DNA of 64,000 bases from positions 56,020,190 through 56,084,189 of the forward strand of contig NC_088715.1 in the NCBI RefSeq assembly GCF_963576615.1. Direction: 5' to 3'. Source of the stretch: Watersipora subatra. Taxonomy: Eukaryota; Bryozoa; Gymnolaemata; Cheilostomatida; Watersiporidae. The notes under the pieces are model-generated. The model saw nothing but the letters and a program-made list of their open reading frames with translations, was not told where the DNA came from and made no database searches. A program made the translations under genes and the position numbers. Of the stretch, positions 11,858 through 23,729 are shown one piece after another; position 1 is the first letter of the stretch, and every line of letters starts with the position of its first letter.

Positions 11858-12788
11858 CAGACGGTTTCCTACTTACGAACATTCGAGTTACAAACAATGG
11901 TACATACGAACAGGTCTGCGCGTATATTCATCGATAATACCGACGGTATTACCGATTTATTAGCGGCAGAAAGAGGCGCTACATAGAAGCATCACCCAGC
12001 ATCCACCTTCCTCTGCCCAGTTCGTTGCAGTGCATAAGTGCGTAAACGTATCTCCAGTGCGCAAAGAACTTTTTTATTTTTCCTGTATGTATTGTAAAGG
12101 AGTTTGCCGACCTTTACTTGGCACGATCTAGACTAATAAATAAAAAGAAGAGAGTGTGTGTAGTCCCATTCAGCTTTTTTATTAGCGAAGGAAATTTCAC
12201 TATTCGAGGAGCGTACATCTATCTGCTCTGCTCAAATAAATGAGAGCGCTCCGTTATATTCAGTAATATCAACTGTTCCGTCCTAACGGCAAACGGTGAG
12301 AACACCGGCTAACAAGGTGAATAAATAGGACCGCTAGCGAGTTGGTATGACAACAATAAAAGTGACGATAAATGATAGTGTTATAACATGATATCAGATA
12401 TAACAATAGCATAACGAGTGAAACAACGGTATAATAAAAGGACAACACATAAAAAGGACAACAAAGATAAGTTCTAGCATAACGATTAAATCAACGATAT
12501 AATAAAAAAGGACAACACATACGATCAATAAGAAATGCTGTGTCATGGCCTGGCGTCCACCACAGTATTCTCTCCATTTTATTAAAAAGTTTTTTCAGTA
12601 CAAACCAATTTACAGGTTACTTATACAAGCCTTAAACATACTAATATAAACCTTCAATATACTTATATACATGTAGGCCTTAAGCATAAGTTATAATACA
12701 AAATATAGCACTGAAGCAACTTACGAACAAATTCACTGTACAAACAATTGTTCGGAACGTAACTCGTTCGTAGGTTGGGGACCGTCTG
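11858..12788. mobile_element. TA-flanked DNA transposon, non-autonomous (left arm)
   Basis: A 931-base unit sits between TA dinucleotides. Its inverted ends read CAGACGG, a short variable run, then CTACTTACGAAC (left) or CAACCTACGAAC (right). No coding sequence is present. TA duplications and this kind of end suggest a Tc1/mariner-type MITE. The middle, about 12060-12570, is shared with 58640-59035 outside the inverted repeat. The partner is at 41885-42831. Confidence 0.8.
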
Positions 12789-13621
12789 TATACCAAGCTG
12801 AATGTCATGATATCTAGTCTCATCAAAATCTATCTTGCTCTCAAGCTCTTCCCGACGATGGATAAATGATAAGTCATACAGACACTGATTTTACTTTGTT
12901 AGCTAGCCGCAACAAGTAGCAGTCTGTCTCTTGTGGCTTTTATTCACCTCACCTTCTGTTTGATCTCCAAATTCATGTTTACTACCTTCAAAACTGAATG
13001 TTTTTTAATTGTCCAATCAGTTGATATGAGCATCAGAATTAAATTTTTTGCTGAGCTAGAATTTATTTTGATCATCTCAAATAGTCTACGAAGATGAACT
13101 GTTATAAACGAGCGCATTTGCACAGACATGCTAATGGCAAAGAGTAGCTTTATCATATAAGCAGAGACTAAATGGTGTAAACAAAAGCTGAAAATCTGCT
13201 TTAATAGAAACTTCTAAACTATTTAAAGAATTTCAATAATGTCTATATAATTAATGAATAATGTATAATCCTAAATATTTAGGATTTGTTTGGAGTGCAT
13301 GAGAGGACAACTCTGCTTTGCAGAGTAACCTGGCAGTAACCCTATGCTTAATTTGTACACGTATGCATTGCAGTGAAAGGCATATTCATACACACCAACC
13401 TTACAGTGTTAAAGGCCAACTGAATGAAAAGGGACTTTTATACAATTCATAGTCAATCTGTGCATGGAAAAAATTGACCGTGTAGACAGTTAGGAATTTT
13501 ACTCAGCTCAAGATTTGAATCAACTTGGCTTGTACCAACAAATACCCTGGCAGTGTAGAGTGCTGTAAAAGATTATCAGTTGCAATAATTATGCATTCAA
13601 ATATTGTAAATTATTACAAGG

Positions 13622-13692
13622 TTAATTAGCATAGTTTTTGTAGTGTCAGTCTAGCAAGGTAAATGTTGCCAGTTCAAATCCAGCGGGATGCA
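13622..13692 (+). repeat. tRNA-like SINE head (left arm)
   Basis: TAGCATAGTTTTTGTAGTG resembles a polymerase III A box. AGTTCAAATCC about 40 bases on fits a B box. It does not fold as an intact tRNA. The right-arm copy is at 40978-41050 in the opposite orientation. Confidence 0.45.
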
Positions 13693-14353
13693 ATATTTTT
13701 TCCATTATCCAACGGTGGCTTTATATGGACAGACACGGTTCTCATCACAGTACAGGCTGAATGTGTAAAATTTTGTAGATTTTGGTGCATTTTGCTTAGA
13801 AATAAGAGGAATGGCAACGCTGTAATTATTAGGTTGTAAAATAAAGCTTTTCTTAACCCAACTATTCATTACATTTTATATTTAAAAGATACCATTCTTA
13901 CCTAATAGTTTGACAAAAAAGCTTTAGCTTAAAAGAAAGCATTAATGATAATGTTTGTTGTTTTTTACTTTTATTGAGTTAACTTGTGTTAACAACATCG
14001 AAACAAGAATTTTTTAAGGCTTACTAGGTTTATTTCTTTTAGGCAAAACATCAACATAGTGAGAACTGCAATCTCTTTAGGGCAAACATAATTATGCAGA
14101 GTTTCAGTAGGAAAGCATCTTCTGTGTGACCTACATTTAGTACAGCCACCAATATAGCTAGCTGCAAAAGCCTACTCTTCAAGTTTCTGGCCAATCTCCT
14201 AAGCGTTCTAAAACAACATGATGGAGCACACTTTTTAGTCAGTATTGTTTTAAAGCTGGTTTGATATCTTGGGAAAGTCTGTAAAATGAGTAGTGTTCAA
14301 CATTCTCCTAATTTTTAACTATACTAACAGGTTAATGACTGGTTTCTTTGCAG

Positions 14354-14533
14354 GTAGAGCAGCATATTTACCAGTGGAGGCAAAGTGGTCTAGGTTGCCT
14401 AACCTTCAAACAACAAGTTGATGTTCAATTTCCAAAAAGGCATCCAGTGACTGGAATGACATCCAACCTTAAAGTTCTTTCTGTAGCTGGGCGTGTCTAC
14501 AATCAGCAAAGTTCTCTTGCGAATCGCTTCTAA
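14354..14533 (+). CDS. Candidate terminal exon B of the unidentified split gene
   Basis: A branch-point-like CTAAC, a pyrimidine tract and TTTGCAG precede 59 codons and a TAA. The frame starts VEQHIYQWRQSG and contains LTFKQQVDVQFPKRHPVT and SVAGRVYNQQSSLANRF at the end. It joins exon A (10747-10884) in phase 0. The right-arm copy (40135-40323) is open with about six replacements, and its stop has moved three codons downstream. No known domain is recognised. It looks like a real final coding exon rather than a transposon frame. Confidence 0.5.
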   Translation, partial: VEQHIYQWRQSGLGCLTFKQQVDVQFPKRHPVTGMTSNLKVLSVAGRVYNQQSSLANRF

Positions 14534-16100
14534 GATTTCTAGCTAAAATCATATTTTAAACGTTCTGCAGAGCCATTAGTTACAGCTACCACAACTTCAC
14601 ACATTATACTCGAGGTGCCAGGAGATGGTCACACAATTTGCAAGACAATTATAGAGCTCAGTGTTTTGAAGCTCTACAGCTTTATTTGACAGAAATAAAA
14701 TAGTCCACTTTTGTTGATAAATGTTTTATGGTATTCTTGTGAATGCTTTGATTTTTAATCTTTTGGTAATGTAACAGCTGTTTGGCCTGCTTTTGATAGG
14801 TTGCTCCATTTGCACTAAAGACTTTTAGATTTATACAAACTCATTGTGTTTTAAGAATATTTTATTTGTCACCGTTGCACTCACTTGAGCAATTTGTTTG
14901 ACGTACTTATATTGAGCTTTCCTTTTCTGTAAACTCAACTCCTTGACGGGGTTGCTTAAAGAGTCAATTTTTTTCCTTTTGAGTAAGTTTGGGCTTTTTT
15001 TAAAGAAATATGCTGACCAATGTTGATAAATGCGAGTTAGATATACATGCATGCAATCTGCACAGTGTGTTCAATGTTACTGCATGGTTTCATCGAAAGC
15101 TCTTATCTGAAACCTTTTATAATCCAAAGGGCCCCACATATGCTATATTTCCCAGTTTTGCCTCAGTAGCAATGAATTGACTAAATCAAATTGTATAAGT
15201 AATAAATGTGGCCACAGGTATGCAAATCTCCCATGTTTGACATTTATGTTTTAAAAATTGGGTGTCTCTGACTCTACCAGGCATATTTGGCAGCATGAAT
15301 ATATGCACTGTTTTAATTAATATACGTTTTAAGTTTTCTATTTGACAACTAGGATGGTTTCAATACCAATTACTTGATGTCAATACCATCCTAGCTTTTA
15401 TAGCAACTTATTACAACTTTTTTTAAATGGACAAAGTGCTTGTTTTTGCCATGCATGCCCACTAACAAGCTATTAAGGGAAAGCATAAGTTTTCAATTTT
15501 ATGAATAATATGTGTGATAAACTTTAGATCAAAGCACACACAGATGTGCCTGCAAATCGGTTTTCTTAGGTTCTGTTGGCAAAATCCCTGAAATGGGGTT
15601 TCAGGGATTAGTTTGCCTTTTTAACCAATTGATAGAAAATTAAATGATGCAATAAAGGTTCATTACAAGTAAAAAGAACCAAACTAAATATCATAGTTAG
15701 CTAAATTTATATAAAAAGAAAAGAAGTAGAGCTTGGAACTAGGACTATCTAATTCAAGATATAAAAACATAATAGGAGGCCCTGAATTTAATGAGAAGAT
15801 AACTTCTCTTGCAAAAGAGAAGACAACTCAAAATTTTGTATAAAAATTTTCAAATTTTACGCTAATGGGAGGTCCTCCATTTCAAACTACAGAGCCTCCT
15901 AACCTGCAAAATTTTCCAAAATGTTGAACTCTCCGGCAAAATTTATGCAAAATGCAAAATAGATACGTATGCGATCAGCATGACGAGTAGAGTTGTTTAA
16001 GCATGTTTCTAGCGAAGCCTCCTATCAGAAGCCTCCTATTATCCAAAAGCCCTATATCGTGGATATATTTTCCAAAGTGGCCTCCTATTCAATCTAATTT

Positions 16101-16104
<4 letters not shown>
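14534..16104. other. Left-arm inner end, no gene seen
   Basis: This is AT-rich sequence matched in the right arm, with no convincing exon. Just before the spacer, AGGAGGC/GCCTCCT words recur several times (about 15770-16090). They may belong to an unrecognised repeat. Confidence 0.5.

Positions 16105-16136
<32 letters not shown>
16105..16136. repeat. (AT)n tract at left arm/spacer junction
   Basis: Thirty-two bases of AT dinucleotide mark the exact end of homology between the arms. The right junction also lies in an AT-only block (38336-38582). Confidence 0.95.
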
Positions 16137-16138
<2 letters not shown>

Positions 16139-16556
16139 TGGGAAGCTCGTGGTAAGGTCAATGAAAATGACCGCGCTAAGATCCTCTGGGACTTCTACAT
16201 CCAAACTGACAAGCATGTCCTAGCAAACCAACAAGATATAGTGGTGGTAGACAAGGAGAACAAGAGGGCTACTATAATAGATATATCAGTACCCAAATGA
16301 CTACAATATAGCCAGCAAAGAAAAAGAAAAGGTAGAGAAATATCTTCCTCTTGGAGAAGAAATTGAAAAATGCTGGAATGTAAGAACAACTGTAATCCCA
16401 GTTGTCATTGGGGCATTGGGCGCAATAACACCGGCGCATAAAATGTGGCTTGCCCAAATACCAACAACAATCAACTCAGGTGAGTTGCAGAAAAGTGCGC
16501 TATTGGGAACAGCTAAGATCTTGAGGCGAGTGCTCAAACTCCCAGGTCTCTGGTAG
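16136..16556 (+). pseudogene. LINE C-terminal fragment (non-LTR retrotransposon)
   Basis: The plus strand reads AKILWDFYIQTDKHVLAN, then QDIVVVDKENKRATIIDISV, a one-base frameshift near 16295, then VVIGALGAITPAHKMWLAQI and KSALLGTAKILRRVLKLPGL before TAG. This is the conserved C-terminus after the reverse transcriptase in a LINE group common in fish and invertebrates. The (P/Q)D...D spacing fits a restriction-like endonuclease, which is inference. The element is 5' truncated, and its 3' end runs into a TA microsatellite. Confidence 0.85.
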
Positions 16557-16614
16557 GAGACCCGAATTAGAGCAGAATTTACCACCCATACGGGGTATCC
16601 GGGATGAGGAAACA

Positions 16615-16618
<4 letters not shown>

Positions 16619-16679
<61 letters not shown>

Positions 16680-16690
16680 TGTATATATAC
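16619..16690. repeat. (TA)n microsatellite
   Basis: A long TA dinucleotide run follows the 3' end of the LINE fragment. It may be the element's own simple-sequence tail or its target. Confidence 0.95.
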
Positions 16691-16849
16691 ATATGATATT
16701 GAAACAGTTAAATTGGAATTATTTCTATCACTTCCAGCTTTAGTTCTTTTTATAGATATATAAGAGCATAATAAGAGCATAGGAAAAAAAGAAAATATAA
16801 TAGTCTAGTTTCCATCTAATAGCTACTGCTAGGTTAAACATTTATTTTT

Positions 16850-17430
16850 GTATATGCATTTTTATCTACATATCCATCTAAATCATTGTACATTGTGATA
16901 TATTTCTTTGTCCTCCAGTCTGCTTGCCTGGGCTCCTCTTTTTTCCATTTCAATATTTCATTTACATATCTATAGAGAAATACTCTCTACAAGTGGAAAA
17001 CCTTAAACAAGTTTCCCAAGTTTAGTTTTGCTTTCAGAAACCTCCTTAGTCTTTAGAAATATTCATGAAGTGTTTTCACTAGAATGTCTCTAATGCTAGC
17101 CGCCTTTAAAATTCCAGCGTATTTACATTCATCATTTTTCTCTATTCTTTGCATTTCAAACCTCTCTAATTATACCACCGTTCTTCCCTCCAATAAGTTT
17201 TTTTTCTCAACATGATTGTAGCACACTGATCTAGTTTAGACTGCATTCCATTGTTAGAACTGCATACCTTCACAATAAATATAAATGTTTCCATATCAGT
17301 CCATATCATTCCATGGTTTCCCGTACAGTTTTAGATCAGCTATATAAACAAAATAGTTAATTTTATCCTTTGTTTTATATGCTGGTGTTAGTCTTCCTGG
17401 TACAATAGCAAGGGGAACCTCGTGATCGCA
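16850..17430 (-). pseudogene. LINE reverse transcriptase fragment
   Basis: Read on the minus strand, pieces in several frames give PGRLTPAYKTKDKINYFVYI followed by ADLKLYGK, then CKYAGILKA, then WRTKKYITMYNDLDGYVDK. These match the palm and thumb of LINE reverse transcriptases. The YxDD catalytic box is degraded to YIAD. Stops and frameshifts are frequent, so it is dead. It lies opposite in orientation to the LINE fragment at 16136 and is probably a separate insertion. Confidence 0.7.
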
Positions 17431-18763
17431 AACTACCATAGGGTTTGGGATAGTTGAACTCTTTCATGCATATGTGATATAGCCTGTGTGATATACATGT
17501 ACATGTATACATTGTCTTTTAATGTGCATCTAAAATTTAATGGCATATTCATAATTCATTAGTGCATTTGCTGCGATGTTTGACAGAATCTTCTCTAATA
17601 TATTCTCTGCTCTCTGGTTATACAACTTTCAGAATCTCTCTCTTTGTCATATGTGCTAGATAGAACCATAGATATATAAACCTAGATTGGCCAATAGGGA
17701 AAAAGCCTGTCAGACTTAAATAGCATGACGTAACGTCATTGTATTGTACCTCATGCTTGACTGCACTATTGTTATCAATGGAGCTAATGAGAAGAAGCTG
17801 ACAAAATCACATTTATTTTCACATAAAAACGTTCTTGGATACATAATCCAGTAAACTAAAGCAATTATGTGATAATATCTGATAACCACCATAGATTAAA
17901 ACTATAAAAGCTATGAATTGTTGCACACAAATCATGAGCCATCAGGGCTATATTTGCCACCCTCTCCTATCCCCATTCTCTATTTTCTCCTTTTCCAAAA
18001 AAGAAGTGAAAAGGAGAAAAGAGAGAAGGGGGAAAGGAGAGAGGGGGGGGGGAGGGGTGGCAAATAGCTCACCCACCCGAAGAGCCAGACCCTGGCTAAG
18101 TAAAAAACTAATATCATTTTGAACTAAACATGACTAAATGTGATGAGCCTGTGAAGTTTTGATCTGATCAGGGAAATAGACTCAATGGCTTTCTTAGCTA
18201 GAGCTAGAACATGACCAAGGAATGCAGGGTCGGACCAGACTCAGGGTCAGCAATGAGGGCCAAGATCGGGTCGGACCGGGTCAGCACGTGCGATTTATTA
18301 TTCATTTAAGGTTAAGAGATAGTTCTATTACAGCCTAATGTAGTGACATCAATAAACTACGATAAAAGAAACCATTATCACACCAATCATTATATTTTGT
18401 GGCTTGGTTTATAGATGCAGTCTACAATTTATGGCTAGACATTGGTGGATCAATGCTATTCAATGGGCGATAGATTAATGGCATGATTTGGCTAGTGTTT
18501 TTATTACAGATTTTATTTTCAACTGCTACTATAATCAACAAAAGATTAGTTAAGAAATTTTTTACAAATATAGGAATAGATAACCCAGCATAGTGGAAAG
18601 AAAAAATCCATCACTTCCCTAAAACTTCTGGTATTAGTGAAAGAAACTAAAAATAAAATAAATTTGCTGGATTGAAGGTTCTTAGACGCGCTTTTAAGTT
18701 CCTCAGGACGCCATCGTTGTAAATGCCTCAATAGTATTGAGATGAACCCTTCTTTTTAGCTTA

Positions 18764-19644
18764 AAGGTTGACTTGCAACAAAATTCACATTACAATTACT
18801 TGGTATCAAAAGTTTCACCATGTCTTACTCTGTTGTGTTGTAGGTGGCAGATACGTGGAAATGTGATTACAAGCTCTTAAAAGCTCAAAAACGAAAAGCC
18901 GCCGTAGATTGGAATCTGTTTATTTCTCTGACGCAGTCATTACAGTTTGGTTATCGTTTTGTCACGTGATGTTCTCACGTGAATTGAAAAGCCAATAAAA
19001 AGCTCAATATAAAACTTATCGTAGCACTAGTTTATGACAAACACTTCGGGTTTTACCGAATACCCCGTATCAAATATAGTTACTCGCTACTTTACAGTTT
19101 TGTTTTGGCATTATTCAATCGTCAAGTGGTAATCTGATCACGTGACCAAATACTGAGAAAATAATTTTTGCAGCACTTTTCTATTATCACAGGTGACCAA
19201 CAGGCTTTTCAGGATTATCAGACAATGATATGTACTCCTTCGAGCTGAGGTTAAAAAGTTTACTGATTTTTTACCATAAGTTATAAGATATCAGTGTTAA
19301 AAGTGACACCATTACGATGACGATAAAACAGACGCATAAGAACAATAGACATGGTTTTATTGAATGCGTGAAGTATATTTGTGAAAATATTTCGACAAAT
19401 GAGGTTGCATGAAAGTGTAAACAGAAACCATTCTGTAACAACTACGTCCCATTTGAGCCGTTTTGGAAAGCGAATCCAAACTATGGCGGTCTCGTGTGGC
19501 TGCGATTAACTGTTCGTTTTTTAGCTTTTAAGAGCTTGTAATCACATTCCCATATATTTCACATCTACAACACAACAGAGTAAGACATGGTGAATCTTAT
19601 GATACCAAATAATCGTAATGTGAATTTTGTTGCAAGTCAACCTT
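18764..19644. mobile_element. MITE family A, spacer copy
   Basis: An 881-base copy with the same ends as 8983-9893. TTA/TTAA-like bases are present at both ends. It is nested inside the 3.2-kb transposon and therefore inserted later. Confidence 0.85.
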
Positions 19645-19910
19645 AACTTGCTTTTGCATATTGTACAAATAACTTGGTATTTTCCTTTTGTGACTGGCTT
19701 CTTCATGAACTCCTTGACCACCGGCATGTTATTTTTTGCCAAAAATTGTTGTGAAACCTATAATCCAAAGACTATTGTAGCAGATGTAAAAATATAGTCT
19801 GAACTCACCTTGTTTTATTCCGCATGGTCCTTCCGCGCAAGGACTACATGCGACTTCATTTCAATCGCACTTAAAAAGCGATATACAACCACTGTTGTTT
19901 AGCCATAAGC

Positions 19911-20400
19911 CTACCCATGTCTTTGTATAGGAAGACCTGAGGCTCGGGTGGCCTGACCCAGGCACCTCTGACGCGATGGGTCAAAACCAGACAAGCTACC
20001 CGTGCCAGCTCTATTCCTAGCTTCATAATGCGCCCTAATCGAAATATATCTCTTTGCTATCTCACGAGCCAGGCTACTAGTATGATTACACTTAAACAAT
20101 AGCATGATGTTGAATCTCAGCAAATTCTCCATAGTGGCAATTAGTGCTAGCCTGGGAAAGTTTTTCACTAATCCAACACTACTAAGCAACACTCTCCACG
20201 CTTTCTCCCTGTGGTTGCAAACCTCAATCACCACAGGCGAAGACAAAGTCAAGCCACCACGATTATTAACCTTGATTAGGGAATTGGTTGCTTGGTTTAC
20301 ATCATAGTTGGTAACATCCACGATGCTAGTGATACAATTATTACACTTCAGCTTTGGTGACCTAGACAGCTACATAGCCAGCAGTAAAGTAATCATTCTG
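19911..20400 (-). pseudogene. DNA transposase C-terminal fragment
   Basis: The open part (20321 to 19911, about 136 codons) contains NQATNSLIKVNNRGGLTLSS, EVCNHREKAWRVLL and RFNIMLLFKCNHTSSLAREI. Just upstream in other frames are YFTAGYVA and a CNNC knuckle. The order AGYVA, CxxC, then NRGGLTxPS, occurs near the C-terminus of several eukaryotic cut-and-paste transposases; a P-element/THAP-type relation is my best guess. Frameshifts make it non-functional. Confidence 0.5.
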
Positions 20401-21299
20401 TCTCATTTTTTACTTAAGACATGCTTGCATACTCATCATATTTAGTCTTGTCTAGTTCAGCATGATATTAGTCTATTTACCTAGCCAGGGTCTGGCTCTT
20501 TGAGTGGGTGGGCTATTTGTCCCCCTCTCCTTTCCCCCTTTTCTCTTTTCCCCTTCTCACTTTTTCTTTGGAGAAGGGGAAAATAGAGAATGGGGATAGG
20601 AGAGGGTGGCAAATATAGCCCGGATGGCTCATGATTTGTGTGCAAAAATTCATAGCTTTTATAGTTTTAATCTATGGTGGTTATCAGATATTATCACATA
20701 ATTGCTTTAGTTTACTGGATTATGTATCCAAGAAGGTTTTTATGTGAAAATAAATGTGATTTTGTCAGCTTCTCTTCATTAGCTCCATTGTTAACAATAG
20801 TGCAGTCAAGCATGAAGTACAATACAATGAAGTTACGTCATGCTATTTAAGTCTGACAAGGAAACTGATGGGAATAGCTATTATTGGCCAATCTAGGTTT
20901 ATATATTTATGGATAGAACCTTATCAGCACTCAGTCAGACATAAACTTTGTATAACTTTTGAAGTTTATCATATAAGTCTTTAAAGTTTGTTGCATTATC
21001 TTTTTCATTTCAACTAGCATTTTTTAAACATAATTGGAGTCTAATGTTGCCATTGAAGTTTAAACATTATTCATTTTCCTATCACTGTTTTTTATCCTAT
21101 TACTTAGTTTCCAATCTTTATTATTAATATTAATTTTTCACTTAACCATCTTTGGCAGACATTGTTCTAATAAAATTTCAACTACAAAATACTACCATAT
21201 TCTGTCATATTTTTTATCAATCTGTTAAATACATGTATTCGCAGAAGTTACACATTGTCTAATGTACATGTATCTAAAGAAAAGAACCTGTTCTACACA

Positions 21300-21522
21300 A
21301 AATCATTTCTTCATAATATAAAGCTTGAAAGTTACGGTTGTTTGACAAAGTTTGAAATTAATTAATTAATTTATTAATTTATTAAGACTACACAAAACAC
21401 TTCTCTCATGATATATATTTTGAAAGTTAGAATGGCAAATGTTGTTATATATGTTAAATACGAATCAATTTTTTGTCCAATGACTTTTTTATTACCCTAG
21501 CAACGCCGGGTAGCACAACTAG
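21300..21522 (+). mobile_element. Helitron-like 3' end 1
   Basis: A hairpin-forming CAACGCCGGGTAGCAC is followed by AACTAG and then T, which fits the Helitron terminus (short GC hairpin, CTRR end, T at the target). The upstream ~200 bases are shared with the next copy. The 5' boundary is not defined. Confidence 0.55.
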
Positions 21523-21780
21523 TATATATATAGATAGTCATAGGTCATAGCATAATGTCACGAAAAGCTGTTCACTCACGTTATTAAATGTACTGGCTGA
21601 TAGCGCTCAGGCTAATAGCAAGCAACTCTCATTACTTCTCATTGTTTAAAAAACAAAACATTTTTTTCATGATATGTAGTTTGTAAGTTAGAATGACAAA
21701 TTTTGTTATATTTTAAAAACAAATCAATTTTCTGTCCAAAGACTTTCCTATTACCCGGGCAATGCCGGCTAGCACAGCTA

Positions 21781-21781
<1 letters not shown>
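21523..21781 (+). mobile_element. Helitron-like 3' end 2
   Basis: ACCCGGGCAATGCCGGCTAG and then CACAGCTAG end at 21781, directly followed by a long TA run. The body repeats that of the preceding copy, so two related non-autonomous elements lie in tandem. Confidence 0.55.

Positions 21782-21846
<65 letters not shown>
21782..21846. repeat. (TA)n microsatellite
   Basis: A pure TA dinucleotide run directly after the second Helitron-like terminus. Confidence 0.95.
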
Positions 21847-21853
<7 letters not shown>

Positions 21854-21954
21854 TTAGATAAGTGGTCAGGCCTACTTCGAACAGAACTCTACGCTTTAAA
21901 AATGCGTATATGTATATATATAGCTATTAAAATCTTTGAATAATTAATCTGTAC

Positions 21955-22020
21955 CAATGAAGATTTGATTTCGGACCCAACTGTTCACCAGTCCAACGCC
22001 CTACCCATTTGGCCACAGAG
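21955..22020 (-). repeat. tRNA-like SINE head
   Basis: The minus strand reads GTGGCCAAATGGGTAGGGCG, an A-box-like start, and GGGTCCGAAATC, a B-box-like word about 35 bases later. It is not a complete tRNA; the acceptor stem is not evident. A tRNA-derived SINE head is the simplest reading. Confidence 0.5.
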
Positions 22021-22241
22021 ACTAGGTAGTTTGCTTGCCGATATAAGTCGTTATATGAGAGATATTACCCAACAATTTTGCATACCATACCGTATATAAA
22101 CGGCATAAAATCTGTCTGTATATTTATGTGCTTGTGTATGCGAGCGAGTGTGTGCATGCGTGAGTGTGTTTGCCTACCTTATAGACCAAATACAAGTATA
22201 TGTATAGATATATACTTGTATATAAATTACATATATATTTT

Positions 22242-22276
<35 letters not shown>

Positions 22277-22284
<8 letters not shown>

Positions 22285-22624
22285 ATCTAAATATATAAAT
22301 GTGAAAGTCTATCCTTCAGTACTTCCAGCTATAGCTATTATTAGAATAGCTGTAGCTGGACAACGCTGCCACAATGTCATGGTATGGCGTCGTTAGAAGC
22401 CTAGTGCTTATTAGCAAGCTTATTGGAACTTCCATTGGCATTGTGTCAGGCTAATAGCAAGTGGCAAGCAACTCTCATTACTTCTCATTGTTTATAAGCT
22501 GATTCTTAATACCATTTTTCATTGGTAATGTGCCAGGCTAATTGAAGGTAGTAGGCAACTCTCATCATTTCTCATTGTTTATAAGCTGTTTTTTAATACC
22601 CGGCAATGCCGGAGGCACAGTCAG
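22277..22624 (+). mobile_element. Helitron-like element 3
   Basis: It starts after a TA run with AATGTGAAAGTCTATCC and ends with CCGGCAATGCCGGAGGC and CAGTCAG before T. Segments containing CAACTCTCAT and TTCTCATTGTTTATAAGC are internally duplicated and also occur near 21620. The terminus is a weak match (CAG rather than CTAG). Confidence 0.4.
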
Positions 22625-23580
22625 TCTATATCTATATATGAAATAGAATATATAATATAATCATGCTTGCTGCAGCGATATCAATGAGTTGTTGTTGATG
22701 AAGTCTATCAGTCAACCTATTACTAGGTTGACTGCTTCTCTGCCAATATTCCTGCCTTGGTGAATATTACTACTTGTCTCTACGTTTTGTAATCGGAATA
22801 GGTTCTGTTTTATTCTCAATCTGCAGTAAACACAAAAGAAGAAAATTTTTTTTAATAAGTGTAGAGGAAGTACAAAAACAATAGCTGAAGTATTTAATGA
22901 AAACAATCAGTTTTTAAACAAAAGAATTAACTAACGCAGTTAATTATGGAAAAACGTATCTGCACTGCAAATCAAATACATACCATAATGTCCAGATCAG
23001 AATCATTATCGTCATCAAAATTGGTATTAGAGGTTGATGGAGTTGATTTCAATGTAAAAAGACTGTAGGGGAGATTTTTGCGATGACGATGCCATGCCGA
23101 ATAACTTGTGAAAACCTTGAATAATTTTGTAAAAAGTTTGATTCATTGGCAATGGGGTTAACTCAAAGTCCCGGCGATGATTTAAAAATAGTTTTGGAAC
23201 TCAGCTACATTTAGTATTTATGCCTAGCGGCTAGTTTTTAATTTGAGGCAGTAGTTATTCTCCCTTGTGATTAAAAAACTTTCGCGAAAGCGCGACTTTT
23301 TATATCCATCGAATATTTTCATCCTGTAGGGTATATATATTTACCAAATGTTGTGTATGCTTATATGTGTGTGGTGTGTCCAGTTATTCTTTCTAGCACG
23401 GCGCTCACACATTACGATACCTCTGTTAAGAAATATTTTAGGAACTAAGTATATGTAACACAGTGCTTCTTCGTCTTTTTTCATTAGGGCAAATTTGTTC
23501 CATCTCACGATATCAACAATAATTGATCTCGAACTTAAAATTAGGCTATTTGTATACTGATCATATACGTCATAAAATGT
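22625..23580. other. No gene or repeat recognised
   Basis: AT-rich sequence without a convincing frame, splice pair or repeat. Confidence 0.5.
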
Positions 23581-23589
23581 ATTATAAAT

Positions 23590-23685
23590 ATTATATATAT
23601 ATAATATATATAAATATATATAACAATAAATATATTCTGTAATGTATATATGACTATTATTACTGTTATCAGTATTATTACTGTT

Positions 23686-23729
<44 letters not shown>

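Larger units (their letters stand above)
1..16104 (+). repeat. Left arm of giant inverted repeat
   Basis: The whole stretch recurs as reverse complement at 38583-54836. Base 1 pairs with base 54836, so the arm continues beyond the window. The inner end lies just before the TA microsatellite at 16105. Colinear landmarks in both arms are a Tc1-like element, a 0.9-kb MITE, a second TA-flanked element, a SINE head, and candidate exons at 10747 and 14354. By eye one ~340-base stretch differs by about 3% with scattered indels, so the arms are not identical copies of one sequence. I read this directly from the bases; its origin (true inverted duplication or inverted haplotype join) is inference. Confidence 0.95.
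17673..20914. mobile_element. 3.2-kb DNA transposon with ~0.44-kb inverted arms
   Basis: Bases 17673-18110 recur inverted at about 20478-20914. The outer ends read ATATATAAACCTAGATTGG, and the inner ends share AGCCAGACCCTGGCTA. Inside lie a transposase remnant (minus strand, about 19911-20400), a short frame with a CxxC finger-like motif (about 19650-19727), and a later MITE A insertion (18764-19644). The outer arms include a poly-purine hairpin around 17985-18050. The superfamily is uncertain. Confidence 0.75.

Noticed and set aside
16301-16780. 159-codon minus-strand frame
   Set aside because: Half of it is a translated TA microsatellite (IYIYIY) and the rest is antisense to the LINE C-terminus.
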